Assembly (NCBI RefSeq): GCF_001638985.1
Contig: NW_017265136.1
Coordinates: forward strand, 1,446,726-1,510,725
Length of the DNA stretch: 64,000 bases
Reading direction: 5' to 3'
DNA from: Phycomyces blakesleeanus NRRL 1555(-)
Taxonomy: Eukaryota; Mucoromycota; Mucoromycetes; Mucorales; Phycomycetaceae
Shown here: piece by piece, positions 46,764 to 57,500 of the stretch
How the letters are laid out: every line of letters starts with the position of its first letter
Numbering within the stretch: position 1 is the stretch's first letter
The notes under the pieces: generated by a model
Told to the model about the DNA's origin: nothing
Seen by the model: the letters and a program-made list of their open reading frames with translations, nothing else
The model's database searches: none
Program-made: the position numbers and the translations under genes

Positions 46764-49140
46764 AGAAAAAAAGAAGAGAAGAAAAAAAAACGTTTTTTTT
46801 AAAAAAAACAAAAAGAAACAGTGAGATACAATCATAGTATAGTATAGAACAAGAGCTGTCAGTAAACAAAAATTACAGTAATAGGATAACCGATTTTTTT
46901 GCACGTTGAGTGGACAATTGATTAACGCAAAGCGAAAGATGTAAATAGCGAACGGCTGTAATATTTTGCATTGTTAGCCTTTTTATACTTCTTTGAATGG
47001 AGTGTAAACGACTGGAAAAGGAACAGACGCCAGTGCCCATTTTGCAGGAATGATGATCTGCAACCAAATTCATGTGAAATGGTCGGGATTAATTCACAAC
47101 AAAAATAAGTTTTCTTAGTGTAACAATGTACCAAAAGAACTGGTTTCAATGTTCCACGATGTCTATCACTGATTAACCAACGATGAAAGGCTTTGCGATT
47201 ATTACACCTTAAATAACTATCCGTGGGTACACACAGATACACTATCAATCTCACAATGATATGATTTAATATGTACACAAAATTGAACCACACATCAGAG
47301 AGATTTTGTAACCATCAAGACTTACCCTCATATATATATTTAATATCCGTATTCTTCATGAAAAAATCGGGATATCCTAAGCTATCCCTCATATGTTATT
47401 ATTTATTGATGTTTTTTTTTTAAAAAAAAAACAATCTTTGTCTTGAAATCCAAACTTTATTATATTGTATAACTCCAATCCATGGATACTTCACAAACAG
47501 TTCAAGTTACTGTTCCTCTTTCTTTCTATCCTTAAAAGCTCACCAATATATAAAATAAATCAAGCTTAATTCAGGTGAATATGTCTATGTTTAACTAAAT
47601 GCTTTTGATGGTCTACCGAACTTTAAGTTATGGGAGAGTAATTGTTTTTAAACAATATTTTCCATTGCTTTGTAATTTGGTCTTGTGAGAATTCAATTGA
47701 AATGATTGTGTTCAAATCATATTAGAAATAACAAAAAATCCAAAAAGTCAGTTATTTTTGTTTGCAAATAGTAGTACAACGTTCGAAATGGTGTCAAGGT
47801 TGGTCAAGGAACCTCGTTTATTTTCTATTCCAAAGAGATATATTGACCTGGAAATATCTAGACAATACTAAAGGTTCCCTAAAATAACAAACGAGCTGTT
47901 TCAGTATTGCCTCTCTTAGTCACAAAGACTGAACTACATCTAGAAGATGGTTTATTTTTAGTCAAAATTCTATTTATTCTCTCTGTCGAAACATAGACAC
48001 CTTTTCTATTTCTTATTGCTTCAAATAGCAAAAATAATATAAAGTCTATTTTACGTAAAAACAACACAATAAAACAGAAATAAACCATCAAATAGGCTGT
48101 CAAACAACGAGCCAACAATGTATAATGGCTCTAACTTAATATATATATATATATTTATACTCGAAAAATCCGACTTTTTACCAGTATGTAAATATTTTCA
48201 AAGAGCGCAAACAATCAAGAAATACAGCAATAAAATGATGTGCTTTGGTTGATATGGTTGGTTTCATATTGACGGTAGTATTCAATGAAAGATACTACGA
48301 ACAACAAAAAGAGATATTAAACTATTGTAATTATATATATGTATATTTCAAAAATTTAGAAAATTCTCTCTACATCCTAATGGTGCTCCCTAATTTCTTA
48401 ATGAGTATAACACACTAGTATAATACAAAAAAAACGTGAAAAGATACCTATAACGATATATCCTCTTATATGAATGGTACATCTTCCATAAGTACAAAAA
48501 AAAATCTTTATATATAAGCCAAAAGTTTTTTCTTCACCAAAACCATAGTCACTATAGAATTATTTCCAAGTCCAGAATATAAAGATAGTATAAACAATTA
48601 TTCTACAATGGTGTATAAAAACGAATTATTTTGCGCACACGCACAAGCAAAGTAGCTTTTTGATGAATATTACAGGATAATCAAAAAGATGGCTGAGTGG
48701 GACCCGCTAAACTGAACCCCAACGGACAGACGTCCATAGCAGGCTTTTGTTCAGCTGTTACAACTGCCCAATTCCACTTATTTGAAATATCCCGTCGCAT
48801 AAACAATATTCCTAAAAATCTAGAAAGAACAAAGGGATCCATAAGAATTATAATAAAAACTTTTCAAACGCTACACTCACATCTTACGCATACATAAATG
48901 TATACATACATACGTAAATAATACATTTTTCTTAAAGTTCCTTGAACGGCTTGTAAACATTTGTCAGATTAAAAAAAAATACTTCTTGAGCGATGGCAGG
49001 CTGTAACCAGACGGTCGTGTGTGACCGGTGATCAAAAATCCCAAACCAAGTAATATTTCTTTTGTACGAGCGGTGTCGAGAGTGAGCTGAAAATAACTTT
49101 GCTCCAGTCAGGCACCTTGATTTAGACCCTTGCACGGCAA
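46764..49140. other. AT-rich intergenic region
   Basis: About 2.4 kb with T8A8 (46793-46808) and T10A10 (47412-47431) palindromes and TA microsatellites. Two minus-strand frames (46922-47293, 123 codons; 47879-48118, 79 codons) carry no recognisable motif. No RNA gene is evident. Confidence 0.5.
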
Positions 49141-49218
49141 TGTTTCACAAGATGTATTCATTTAACAGGGCAGTCCTCGTAAACTTTTATCTCACTGTTC
49201 TTCATCTCGAGTATCATT

Positions 49219-50925
49219 ATGCCAGCCGAAACCGCCATTGTAGAAAGTGCTAATTCCATTGCTGATTCTGCACCCACTCCTGATGCTGTCGAAACAACAA
49301 CAAAAGAAATTGCCCCTGTGAGTAGAGCTGTCACAACTACAACAGCTGCCGACAAGGAAGAACTTACCGCCGATTCTCCTTCTATAAATGCATTTGCCTC
49401 CACAGAAGCTGCCACTACAGAAGGAGAGTCGACCACAAAGGAGGCTGATGAGACAGTAAAACCGACACCTACGAAAGATACACCTGTTGTGGAAAATCCA
49501 GTACCGACTACTACACATGCTCCTGTTACTACCACAGCTGCCGCACCCATAGCCACAACCACTCATCAACCTATAGCCACAACTACCTTGGAACCTGTTG
49601 TCACAACTACTCAAGCAGTAGTTCCAACAACCACTCAAGCAGCAGTTCCTACGACTACCAAGGCACCTGTAGCTTCTGTTCCGGATCCTGTAGCATCTAC
49701 TACCACCACCGTCGCCGCTATTGTGACAACCCCTCCTGTAGCCGTATCGACCACACCAGCTGTTGTAGTTCCAACCTCTGTTCAAAATGTTCCTAGTGTA
49801 GTTGCCTCAGTTCCTGGTTCATCAATTGGTGTTTCATTTACTGCTCAACCATCTGCTACTTCTTCAGGATTATTGCCTTCTAATTCAGCAGCACCTTCTA
49901 CCGGTGGAGGAACCAACAGTGCGCTGATTGGTGGTATTGTGGGTGGTATTGCTGGTGCAGCAATTTTGATTGCATTGATAGCAATGATTGTTCGTCGTAA
50001 GAGACGTAATAACCAGGATACCCGGGCCAGTCGTGCCATGGACGAGATTTTTGCACCTACGAGTGGAGCCAAGGGTTATGGCTATAGCGGAAATCATACC
50101 AATGAAGAAGCCGCGGTTGGTGCTGCTTGGGAATCTCCCCGCGCTACTGAACGTGTTGCAGGAAATGGCCAGATGGCTTCAGATTACGGAAACAATGGCA
50201 TGGGCTACGATGCAGGTCATCATCAGCAAGGCGGTGCCGCTTATTATGATGGAGGATATGCTCAACAACAAGGCTATGAAGATCCTTACCGGGCAGCACC
50301 ACAATCTTACGCACCACAGCTTAGTGAGCAGGCCTTTAACCAAGCGTCTCCAGCCTTGAGTTACAACAATCTTCCTGCATCTGCAGGCCCTGAAGGCATG
50401 GCAGCAGGTGGTATTGCCATGACACATCTGGACCATCGTTATCGCCAGCAAGATGGAGCTTATTATGCCGATGATGGCCTCCAGGAACCCTATCAACATG
50501 TAAACCGCGTGAACGAACACGATTACCAGACCTATCAGGATTCTGTTCCTTCATCTGCACCAGGTGTGCCTTCGCACGACGTTCGTGGAATGACACAGCA
50601 ACCAATGTATGCCGATCCAGGTGTACAACACCAACAGTACGACGATTACCAGTACAACGGTGGTAATTATGGCCACGACAACTATTATCAAGAGCAGCCC
50701 TACGATCAGCACCACTATGGAGCAGCCGATCAAGAGATGTATGGAGGTGGTAACCAGGGATACCAGTCTAGCGGCGGTAATCCAGCTTATACATCACACC
50801 CTCTTCCTGCTAACCCTGTGGGTGCTGGACAATACAATGACTACCCTCAACAGCCACCTTCTGGTTATTCCCAACCTACAGCTCCCAAGAGCAATAACCA
50901 GAATCCTGGTCAGTCACCTGCTTAA
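49219..50925 (+). CDS. Mucin-like single-pass cell-surface protein
   Basis: Intronless 568-residue frame. Residues 1-230 are Thr/Ser/Ala/Pro-rich with repeated TTTxAPVxTTT-like units (for example THAPVTTTAAAPIATTTHQP), a typical O-mannosylated stalk. A Gly-rich transmembrane helix (IGGIVGGIAGAAILIALIAM) spans about 234-257 and is followed by the stop-transfer RRKRRNN. The 300-residue cytoplasmic tail is Gln/Tyr/Gly-rich and low-complexity. The layout resembles fungal surface sensors (Msb2, Mid2, Wsc types) without a recognised ligand domain. The ATG at 49219 leaves no signal peptide, but the bases directly upstream encode one in frame if a single base is lost (see findings), so the true 5' end may be at 49142 or 49154. 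Confidence 0.8.
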   Translation: MPAETAIVESANSIADSAPTPDAVETTTKEIAPVSRAVTTTTAADKEELTADSPSINAFASTEAATTEGESTTKEADETVKPTPTKDTPVVENPVPTTTHAPVTTTAAAPIATTTHQPIATTTLEPVVTTTQAVVPTTTQAAVPTTTKAPVASVPDPVASTTTTVAAIVTTPPVAVSTTPAVVVPTSVQNVPSVVASVPGSSIGVSFTAQPSATSSGLLPSNSAAPSTGGGTNSALIGGIVGGIAGAAILIALIAMIVRRKRRNNQDTRASRAMDEIFAPTSGAKGYGYSGNHTNEEAAVGAAWESPRATERVAGNGQMASDYGNNGMGYDAGHHQQGGAAYYDGGYAQQQGYEDPYRAAPQSYAPQLSEQAFNQASPALSYNNLPASAGPEGMAAGGIAMTHLDHRYRQQDGAYYADDGLQEPYQHVNRVNEHDYQTYQDSVPSSAPGVPSHDVRGMTQQPMYADPGVQHQQYDDYQYNGGNYGHDNYYQEQPYDQHHYGAADQEMYGGGNQGYQSSGGNPAYTSHPLPANPVGAGQYNDYPQQPPSGYSQPTAPKSNNQNPGQSPA

Positions 50926-52441
50926 GATAAGCTGTGCAGCCATTAGAAAAGATCTACATTCAAAGTATATTGTGGCACTCAAATTTCAATGGAAAATAGC
51001 CTGACACAAGAAGCACAATGTATTATTATTTATTTATTGATTTTTTTATTTATCTGTCGATTTTTTTTTAACAAAAAAAAAGAGACCTTTTCCACTCCTT
51101 TAACAAATGCCTAGTACCCAGACTCTCTTCATCGTTATTATTATTTCTATTATTAAATCATCGTTTGTTTCGGTACAGCTGCTCTGTATTATATATATAC
51201 ATACATACACAAATATTAAGAATCGTATACACTGGTTTTCTTTAATTTGATACAAATTTCAATAATTAATTATTTAATTACCTATTTTAATTAATTGTAT
51301 ATTTATTGTATATAAAGCAATATATACAACACTTCAAAGTAAGACCAATTTCCAAGGTAGTGCTAACCTTGATGGATCTCTAAATCGAGTGAATGAGACC
51401 ATGTATTTAAATACTCATTCTGTATTTGCCATATTTTTACTTAAAAAGAATAATGATTCCTGTGTATTTAGATATATAAATATAGATACATAAAGACAAG
51501 TGAGTAAGGAACAGTTATATTAATAATAGAAAATAATGTATAATTGATTTCGGACCAATATATATATATTTTGGTAAGCGCAAATGAACCAACCTTTCCT
51601 TTTTTAATATGAAAAAGAAGTATATTTTCCAAGTACTGCTTTGGATATGAACTTTTTCCAAAAGACTTAAGAGCAAAAGGTAATGGAATTCCAACTGTAG
51701 AGTAGTTGTACATATATATATAAAAGTGAAAAAATATATAAAAGATATCAAAAATATTCTTCAGTAACTTTTGTTAGTATTTAATCTCTTCTTGAATCCA
51801 ACATTATAGCCAAGCTTTGTCGGACATGATACCATTTATTTTATTATTATTATTATTATAGTTTGAAAATTAAATGACTTAATTACAAATGCATAGTCTG
51901 AAACTAATTATTATTTTTCATAAAGACGCAACTTTTCCCAAGACTATTCAGGCAGTATCTCGCCACAAATATGTATATTATTTATTGTAAAATTCCAATG
52001 AAATGTACCCAACTAATCTTTAGAAAAAAAAGTGTATATAGAATCAATCAGTTTTAGAGCATCTGCAGCGATTACATTTCAATTATCGTCCAATTTAACG
52101 ATTCTGGGCTTAAAATGGCACCCATGGTTTATTTAAAGGTGCTCTGAAATGTAGCCTCTACAGACGATTTGTTGAAAAAAATAATCAATATTAAACCAAT
52201 CGCAAAGGTGAATTTAACTGTAACTGCTACGGATACTCTAAGATCTCTGAATAAAAAAAATTTTATACCTTCAAAGTTAGGATAATCTGGCTGATTTATA
52301 GCGGCGTTGAAGCTTTCTTGAAGACATTTTAAGTGCTCAAGAATTTTTACTGCGTAGTAGAAGTTCGTGAGCACTTTAGGGCATGTTTTTGACGAGGAGT
52401 TACTCGCTATTGAAACAATAAATTCTCGCACTCGATTCCTA
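50926..52441. other. AT-rich intergenic region with a partial minus-strand hydrophobic frame
   Basis: No firm gene. Between 52366 and 52129 the minus strand is open and reads as a helical region (KILEHLKCLQESFNAAINQP) followed by a membrane segment (VAVTVKFTFAIGLILIIFF). This could be the tail of a gene cut by the neighbouring transposon. (TTA)n occurs at 51841-51860. Confidence 0.4.
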
Positions 52442-53123
52442 ATGAACAAACCTCCTGAAATACCATCTAACCCCATAATACTTCCAGTTACTGATGGAAG
52501 GAGCAATGATGTTGCTATGGAGCTATACAGTATTAAATGCTACATAGATTACTCTGATGAAGACAGGACTAGATATGTTCCTTTATTTTTTCAGCAAATG
52601 CTTAAATGCTCCTGCTGCTGCGAGAAATGGATCAAATATTATTACGAGGACCCTGAAAGCATCTTCGAGAAGAAGAAAAAGTCAAGTCGGTGTCGTATTC
52701 TTGGTAAGTAACATAGGCAGTTTCTTTTAAACTTCATTGATAATAATCCTTCTGCTGTTGAAGCCGAAGCACCAAAAATTTTAATGCAAAATTTTGTGAA
52801 TCTTAATTTTTCCTATAGTCAATATAGCGTTATGACTACTGAGTGTAATATGTCTGTTAAGTGGGCACAATTCCATCTTTTACAAAGAAATAGGGAAGAA
52901 AAGATTTAACAAGGATATGATTGGGTACACAAGTAGCAGCAAACTGAATTGATTTGGATTTCATGGAAATTTGCGCCTTTCTTGATGAAGCAGTCATTTA
53001 TATCAGCTTGAAACGAGGTATGACCTGTTCAAATGAAAAGGAAAGATTACAGACAGATGACAGATATCAAAGCTGGCAAGATGGGTACCCAGAAAATACA
53101 AATCATACACTTTCAAACTAGAA
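52442..53123 (+). pseudogene. Tc1/mariner-like transposase relic
   Basis: Coding remains in more than one frame, with stops. The first part runs from MNKPPEIPSNPI through YSDEDRTRYVPLFFQQMLKC and CEKWIKYYYEDPES, the helix-turn-helix style of Tc1-type DNA-binding regions. After a stop near 52710 comes HRQFLLNFIDNNPSA and then TTECNMSVKWAQFHLLQ, the second HTH with its C-N-x-S-x-K signature. Near 52970-53030 follows CAFLDEAVIYISLKRGMTCS, the motif around the first catalytic Asp of DDE_3 enzymes. The remaining catalytic D and D/E regions are not found downstream, so the element is truncated. The identification is by motif order, not by search. Confidence 0.55.
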
Positions 53124-53422
53124 ATCACCAACGAAATCTTTGATTTCTATCCCCTAATGCATACATCAACTTCTTTATGTTATATCTTTTAAAGAACTGA
53201 ACTGAATAAGATGAACCTTTGTGTAGCTATACATACATTTATTTTAAAATAAAAAGGAAAAATAAATCTTATTATAAGATGTAATTGCCACGAACCTTTG
53301 TATCTTGGGATTTTTTTATTGACCCATTTCTCTCTTGAGCTTTGGGTATAAGACCATGCTAAACATACTCGATTAAATTGTAAGAAAAGGTTCTGTATAA
53401 AAAAAAAGGGCAGCAAAATAAG

Positions 53423-54180
53423 ATGTCAAAAAAGACGCATATTTACGGGGAAGTGGCGGTGTTTTACCTTGTCAAAGCTTACATACAGATCATTATCATA
53501 TTGTACACCAAGTATCATTACTTCAGTATTGACGAATTAAGACTAGATAAAAACAACCAAGGCCTGTTTTGCAACACGTTCTAGACTAACGAATTTGTTG
53601 TCCCTTTTTTTTTGTGAAGAAACAACGGGGGCCCAAGTGTGGGCAAGCAAAAGGATGTAATATAATGATTTACATTTGAAGAAATTGAAAAGTTGTACAG
53701 ACCGAGCTTCCTTAATCATGGGTAGAAAAGTGTGTTTACCGCAGCTGTTAACTTTGGTACCCGTCAGTATCAGGTATGCCCGGTACATAAAAAGGTAATA
53801 TTACCATACCACCGGTTCAAAAACTGACCTGAAAAAGCTACAACAGAAAAAAGATTAGTAGGTCAAGAAGGAAAAGGAGTGAAAAATACAGGAATTTATT
53901 AAAGACAAGAAAAAGGTGATTTTGTCCGTGTATGGAAAAGGTATCCTGAAAATGAAGAGGAAGAATGTAGGTTTTTCTGGTATTCTGTACCAACCACTGA
54001 AGAAGTGAGAGGCTGCTGGAGATATGCTCTTACTGATCATCGATGAATACATGCCTTCTAGAATGTTAGATCACTGTGGTGCTTATTCTTTAAATGTTGA
54101 CCCATATGAAAAATTCATAGTGTTTATGATTATAAGATATCTAACACACTGTGACGACGCACTATCAATTCCTCTTATAA
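53423..54180 (+). pseudogene. TnpB/Fanzor-like RNA-guided nuclease relic (RuvC remains)
   Basis: An interrupted frame resembles the C-terminal half of eukaryotic TnpB homologues (Fanzor). From about 53672 it reads FEEIEKLYRPSFLNHG, a stop, then KSVFTAAVNFGTRQYQV, matching the D-P-G-x-x-x-x-F-T-A-A segment of RuvC-I, with DPG decayed to NHG. From about 53905, KKVILSVYGKGILKMKRKN corresponds to the block with V-x-Y-G-D/N-G-x-F. After a further stop, LLLIIDEYMPSRMLDHCG corresponds to the D-E-Y-x-T-S-x-x-C-x-x-C block that begins the RuvC-III/zinc-ribbon part, with one Cys of the first pair lost. The last piece HCDDALSIPLI sits where the NRD-x-N-A block belongs. Further 5' (53423-53570) an open frame may be N-terminal debris. 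At least three stops interrupt it. Confidence 0.45.
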
Positions 54181-54594
54181 TATGATGTCCATAAGTATTT
54201 CCAGCTGGAAAGGAAATGGTAAGATCGCAAGCATATTTTAAACATTAATTGCTAAAGCCAATCGCTGTATCAAAAACAGCTTTTCTACTCAGGATCCAGA
54301 CCATTAAAAATAGAAAAAGATATTTGAAAAATAAACAAATAAACTAGCAATCATTCATAGTCTTCTCTTCTTCGTCTAAAAATGAAGTCTTATTTGTCTC
54401 AATCTCAAGTAAAAAAAAAAAAAACACGCATACACGCATTGGACTGGAAAGATTGTTCACTGGTTTATAAAGTTGTTTGACTCTCCGCTAAAACTCCTTT
54501 GATCCTCTGTCGCGCAACCACACAACTAAAAGACCTTTTTCGGTTTTTATTTTATTTTATTTTATTTTTATTTTTTATTTTTTTTTATTTGTTC
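54181..54594. other. STE11-like gene 5' flank
   Basis: About 410 bases with an A-run at 54411-54424 and a (TTTTA)n tract just before the start codon (54546-54585). No gene is seen. Confidence 0.5.
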
Positions 54595-57500
54595 ATGTCT
54601 TTACCTGCCAATCTAATTCACCAACCATCGTCACCATCGACTCGACAAAACCCTCTCTATTCTTCTAGGATGTCTTCTCCTACAACTCCAACTCCACCAG
54701 AAACCATGAAAAAGGGACACACACTTGAAGAAGTGCGGGGTTGGTCTGAAAGCCGTGTTGCTGAATGGCTATCCCAGCCAAACATGCCAAGATTAGGCAA
54801 TGTATTTATTGGTGAGTATATCAATATATATAAAATAAGAATAAGAATAAGAGTATAAATAAAATCAGCCCAACTTAACTCAACACAACTCATTGACTCT
54901 TATATTTATTCAATTTAGAAAACAACATTACGGGGTCAGTCCTACTTGATTTAGACTATGAGGCATTGAAGACAATAGATGTCCCAACTGTGGGTGAACG
55001 TGTCCGTCTTTCAGTAGCTATAAAATCTCTTCGGCATGAATGTTACTCATCAGCTGTTAAGGCAGCACGGGCAAAGGTAAAATAAATTATACAGACTGTT
55101 TTACTGCAACTTATAAGTATACATTCATATATATTATTTACTTATCAAATATATATATATATAATATTGTAGCAAGCCTGCAGTAGCTCTGAACAAAGAG
55201 CAGGCAATTGGGAAACCAGATCGCCTCTATACAACACCACCCCAGTCACTACACCTTATAATCTTCAAAACAATATTTTCCCTACCAATGTCGACAATCA
55301 TGGAAGACATGAAGGCTTTAATATCACCAGCCCTCATCCCGACAAGATGTCCAAGTCAACCGAAACAAAGGGTCTCTTGAACCGCTCCAATTCTTTCTCC
55401 AGATTTCTTGGCAGATCGGATTCAAAAAAATCACAGAAAGCAGCCGCATCTCCCAGCAACCCACCCCAAGATACTCCCCCACTACCTCCCAGTCCAAAAG
55501 TTGTGCAGAAGGTAGGTGCGTGTATCCTCTTTTGACAAAAAGTGGATGTATTTTTGACACTCAAACTAAGATTGAATTGAATTGTGTTGGATTGTTTTTT
55601 TTGTGTACAGCGTAATTCTTTAGAAGGTGGAATTATGTCAATGGAGAAAGTAAAGCAGACATGTGTTAAAGTATTTGGAGAAGATGGTCAGACAAGAATC
55701 GTCAATGTTCACAATTCGACAGAAGCAAAGACGATAATGGCCAAAGTTCTACACAAATTTGGCATCGACGAAGGCAGTGCAAACAGATTTTGTATTTTTG
55801 TAGGCTCCGGTACTAATGGAGAAGGTTTTGTTCGTTCGCTTTATTTTTTAAAAAAGAAAATTATTTTAATTTGAAAATTTTGCAGAAACACTCGCCCTTC
55901 TTTATCCTTATTCTTATCATTACTATTCGAATATCTGTAGCTCGCGCCTTGTCAGATGAAGAACTTATCGAGATTTGTCGTTCTACCGATCGGCCTGAGA
56001 AAGAACGTCTGATTTTAAGAAAGCGTCATCTTTACCCAACTCACGAAGAATTCAAGCGAAAGGGAACGATAAACGCTAGAAAACAACTTCAACGATTAAG
56101 AGACGAGTCTCAGTCAGAAGGAGATTATGCGTCTAGTCATATCAGTACACCCAGAGATGGATCTGGACAGGCATTCAATGGCTGGGGAGGAGGCGATAGG
56201 CTAATTCCAATGGATTCAAATGTAGGAGGAGGAACTCCCTGGACCGGAAATAGTGTAAACCTTCAATCCGGATTTTCTTCACCTGAATTTGTAAATCAAC
56301 AACAACGATATGAATACCCCTCTATTGTTGGAGGACCTATACGTGCTGGATCCTTCCGTTCCCAGAACCATCGTAGAATCAGACGTTTCTTTGGTGAACG
56401 CCCTCCGTCTGAAATTATCTCGTCAAATTTACCCTCTTTCTTCCCAAACCACAAACGAGAAACTCTCGAAACAGCTGGAATTAATGCAAAACGGATATCG
56501 ATGACAAGAAGATACTCTGTATCAACTAAACATGAATCACAGCACGATTTCAGGAACAGTGTGCTTCCAGAACTTGTGTCTGTTCTGGGAGTAGATTTGG
56601 GTAAATTTACAGAAGATTATGAATACGATTATGATGAGGAAGAAGAAGACGACGACGACGACGATGATGATGATGACGATGATGACGATGATGATGATGA
56701 TGAAGAAGAAGACGATAACGAAAAAAACGAAAAAGAAAGTAAAGCAGGCAAAAGACACAAACAAGCTGTACATGATAATGACAATGACAATGATGAAATA
56801 AACCCCAGTGGTTTATCTACATCACTGAAATCAACAGACGCAAATTCACAGATAGAGAGCGATGAATCAATATTTAAAGACGAGGATGAAATTACACCCC
56901 TAAAATCAATACCATCTACTCGAACCTCTCGCACAAAGGCAATGCAAAATCGCTCCTCTAGCCTATTACATCTTAACGAAAGCAAAACAAAAGTTGTCTT
57001 GGCAGAAATAGCAGATTGTAAGATTGAGCATACGATTACGTGCAACTGTCATTAATCTCTCAATCTCATACTTACAATTTATATCACTACTATCATTATC
57101 AGATGATGCACTTTTGGAGCAAGACGAAGAAATAGAAAATGAAGGTGTAAAAAAGATTCTTGTGAGAGAATCTTGGACAAAGGCTAATCCAACTGCGACG
57201 GGTAGTAAGTGAAAAATATGAATATTTTACTGTAGACCAATATATTAATCTTATATATATATATATATTAGCTAATGGGTCTTCAATACCATGGTTGAAG
57301 GGGTCATTGATCGGAAGAGGCACATTTGGTGACGTTTATCTTGGCTTAAATCCAATCAGTGGAGAATTGATGGCTGTAAAACAAGTGGAACTCCCTGTAG
57401 AAAATTCAGCTACAGAAGAACGGAAGAAATCTATGGAAAGCTATTAGTCATATATATTTAGTTTAAGCAAACTAGGTAGATAAATGGTCGTATGTATTTA

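Noticed and set aside
46922..47293. 123-codon minus-strand frame
   Set aside because: No recognisable motif, no splice partners, AT-rich surroundings; kept out for lack of support though it is longer than most chance frames.
47879..48118. 79-codon minus-strand hydrophobic frame
   Set aside because: Hydrophobic residues come from A/T-rich codons, with no conserved features.
48690..48780. tRNA-like string GATGGCTGAGTGG
   Set aside because: It resembles a Ser/Leu tRNA D-arm, but no acceptor stem, anticodon loop or T-arm follows in register.
49158..49785. Long antisense open frames of 134 and 197 codons opposite the mucin-like gene
   Set aside because: They arise from the Thr/Ala/Pro codon bias of the plus-strand stalk and give Val/Ser- or Gly/Cys-rich repeats without motifs.
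55871..55940. In-frame hydrophobic leader before the RA-domain continuation in the STE11-like gene
   Set aside because: Looks like a signal peptide ([15 protein letters not shown]), but it is the end of an intron; joining at CTGTAG gives the conserved [12 protein letters not shown] in phase.
56537..57045. Antisense Ser-rich frames opposite the acidic tract
   Set aside because: They are mirror images of the GAN codon repeat in the MAPKKK gene.
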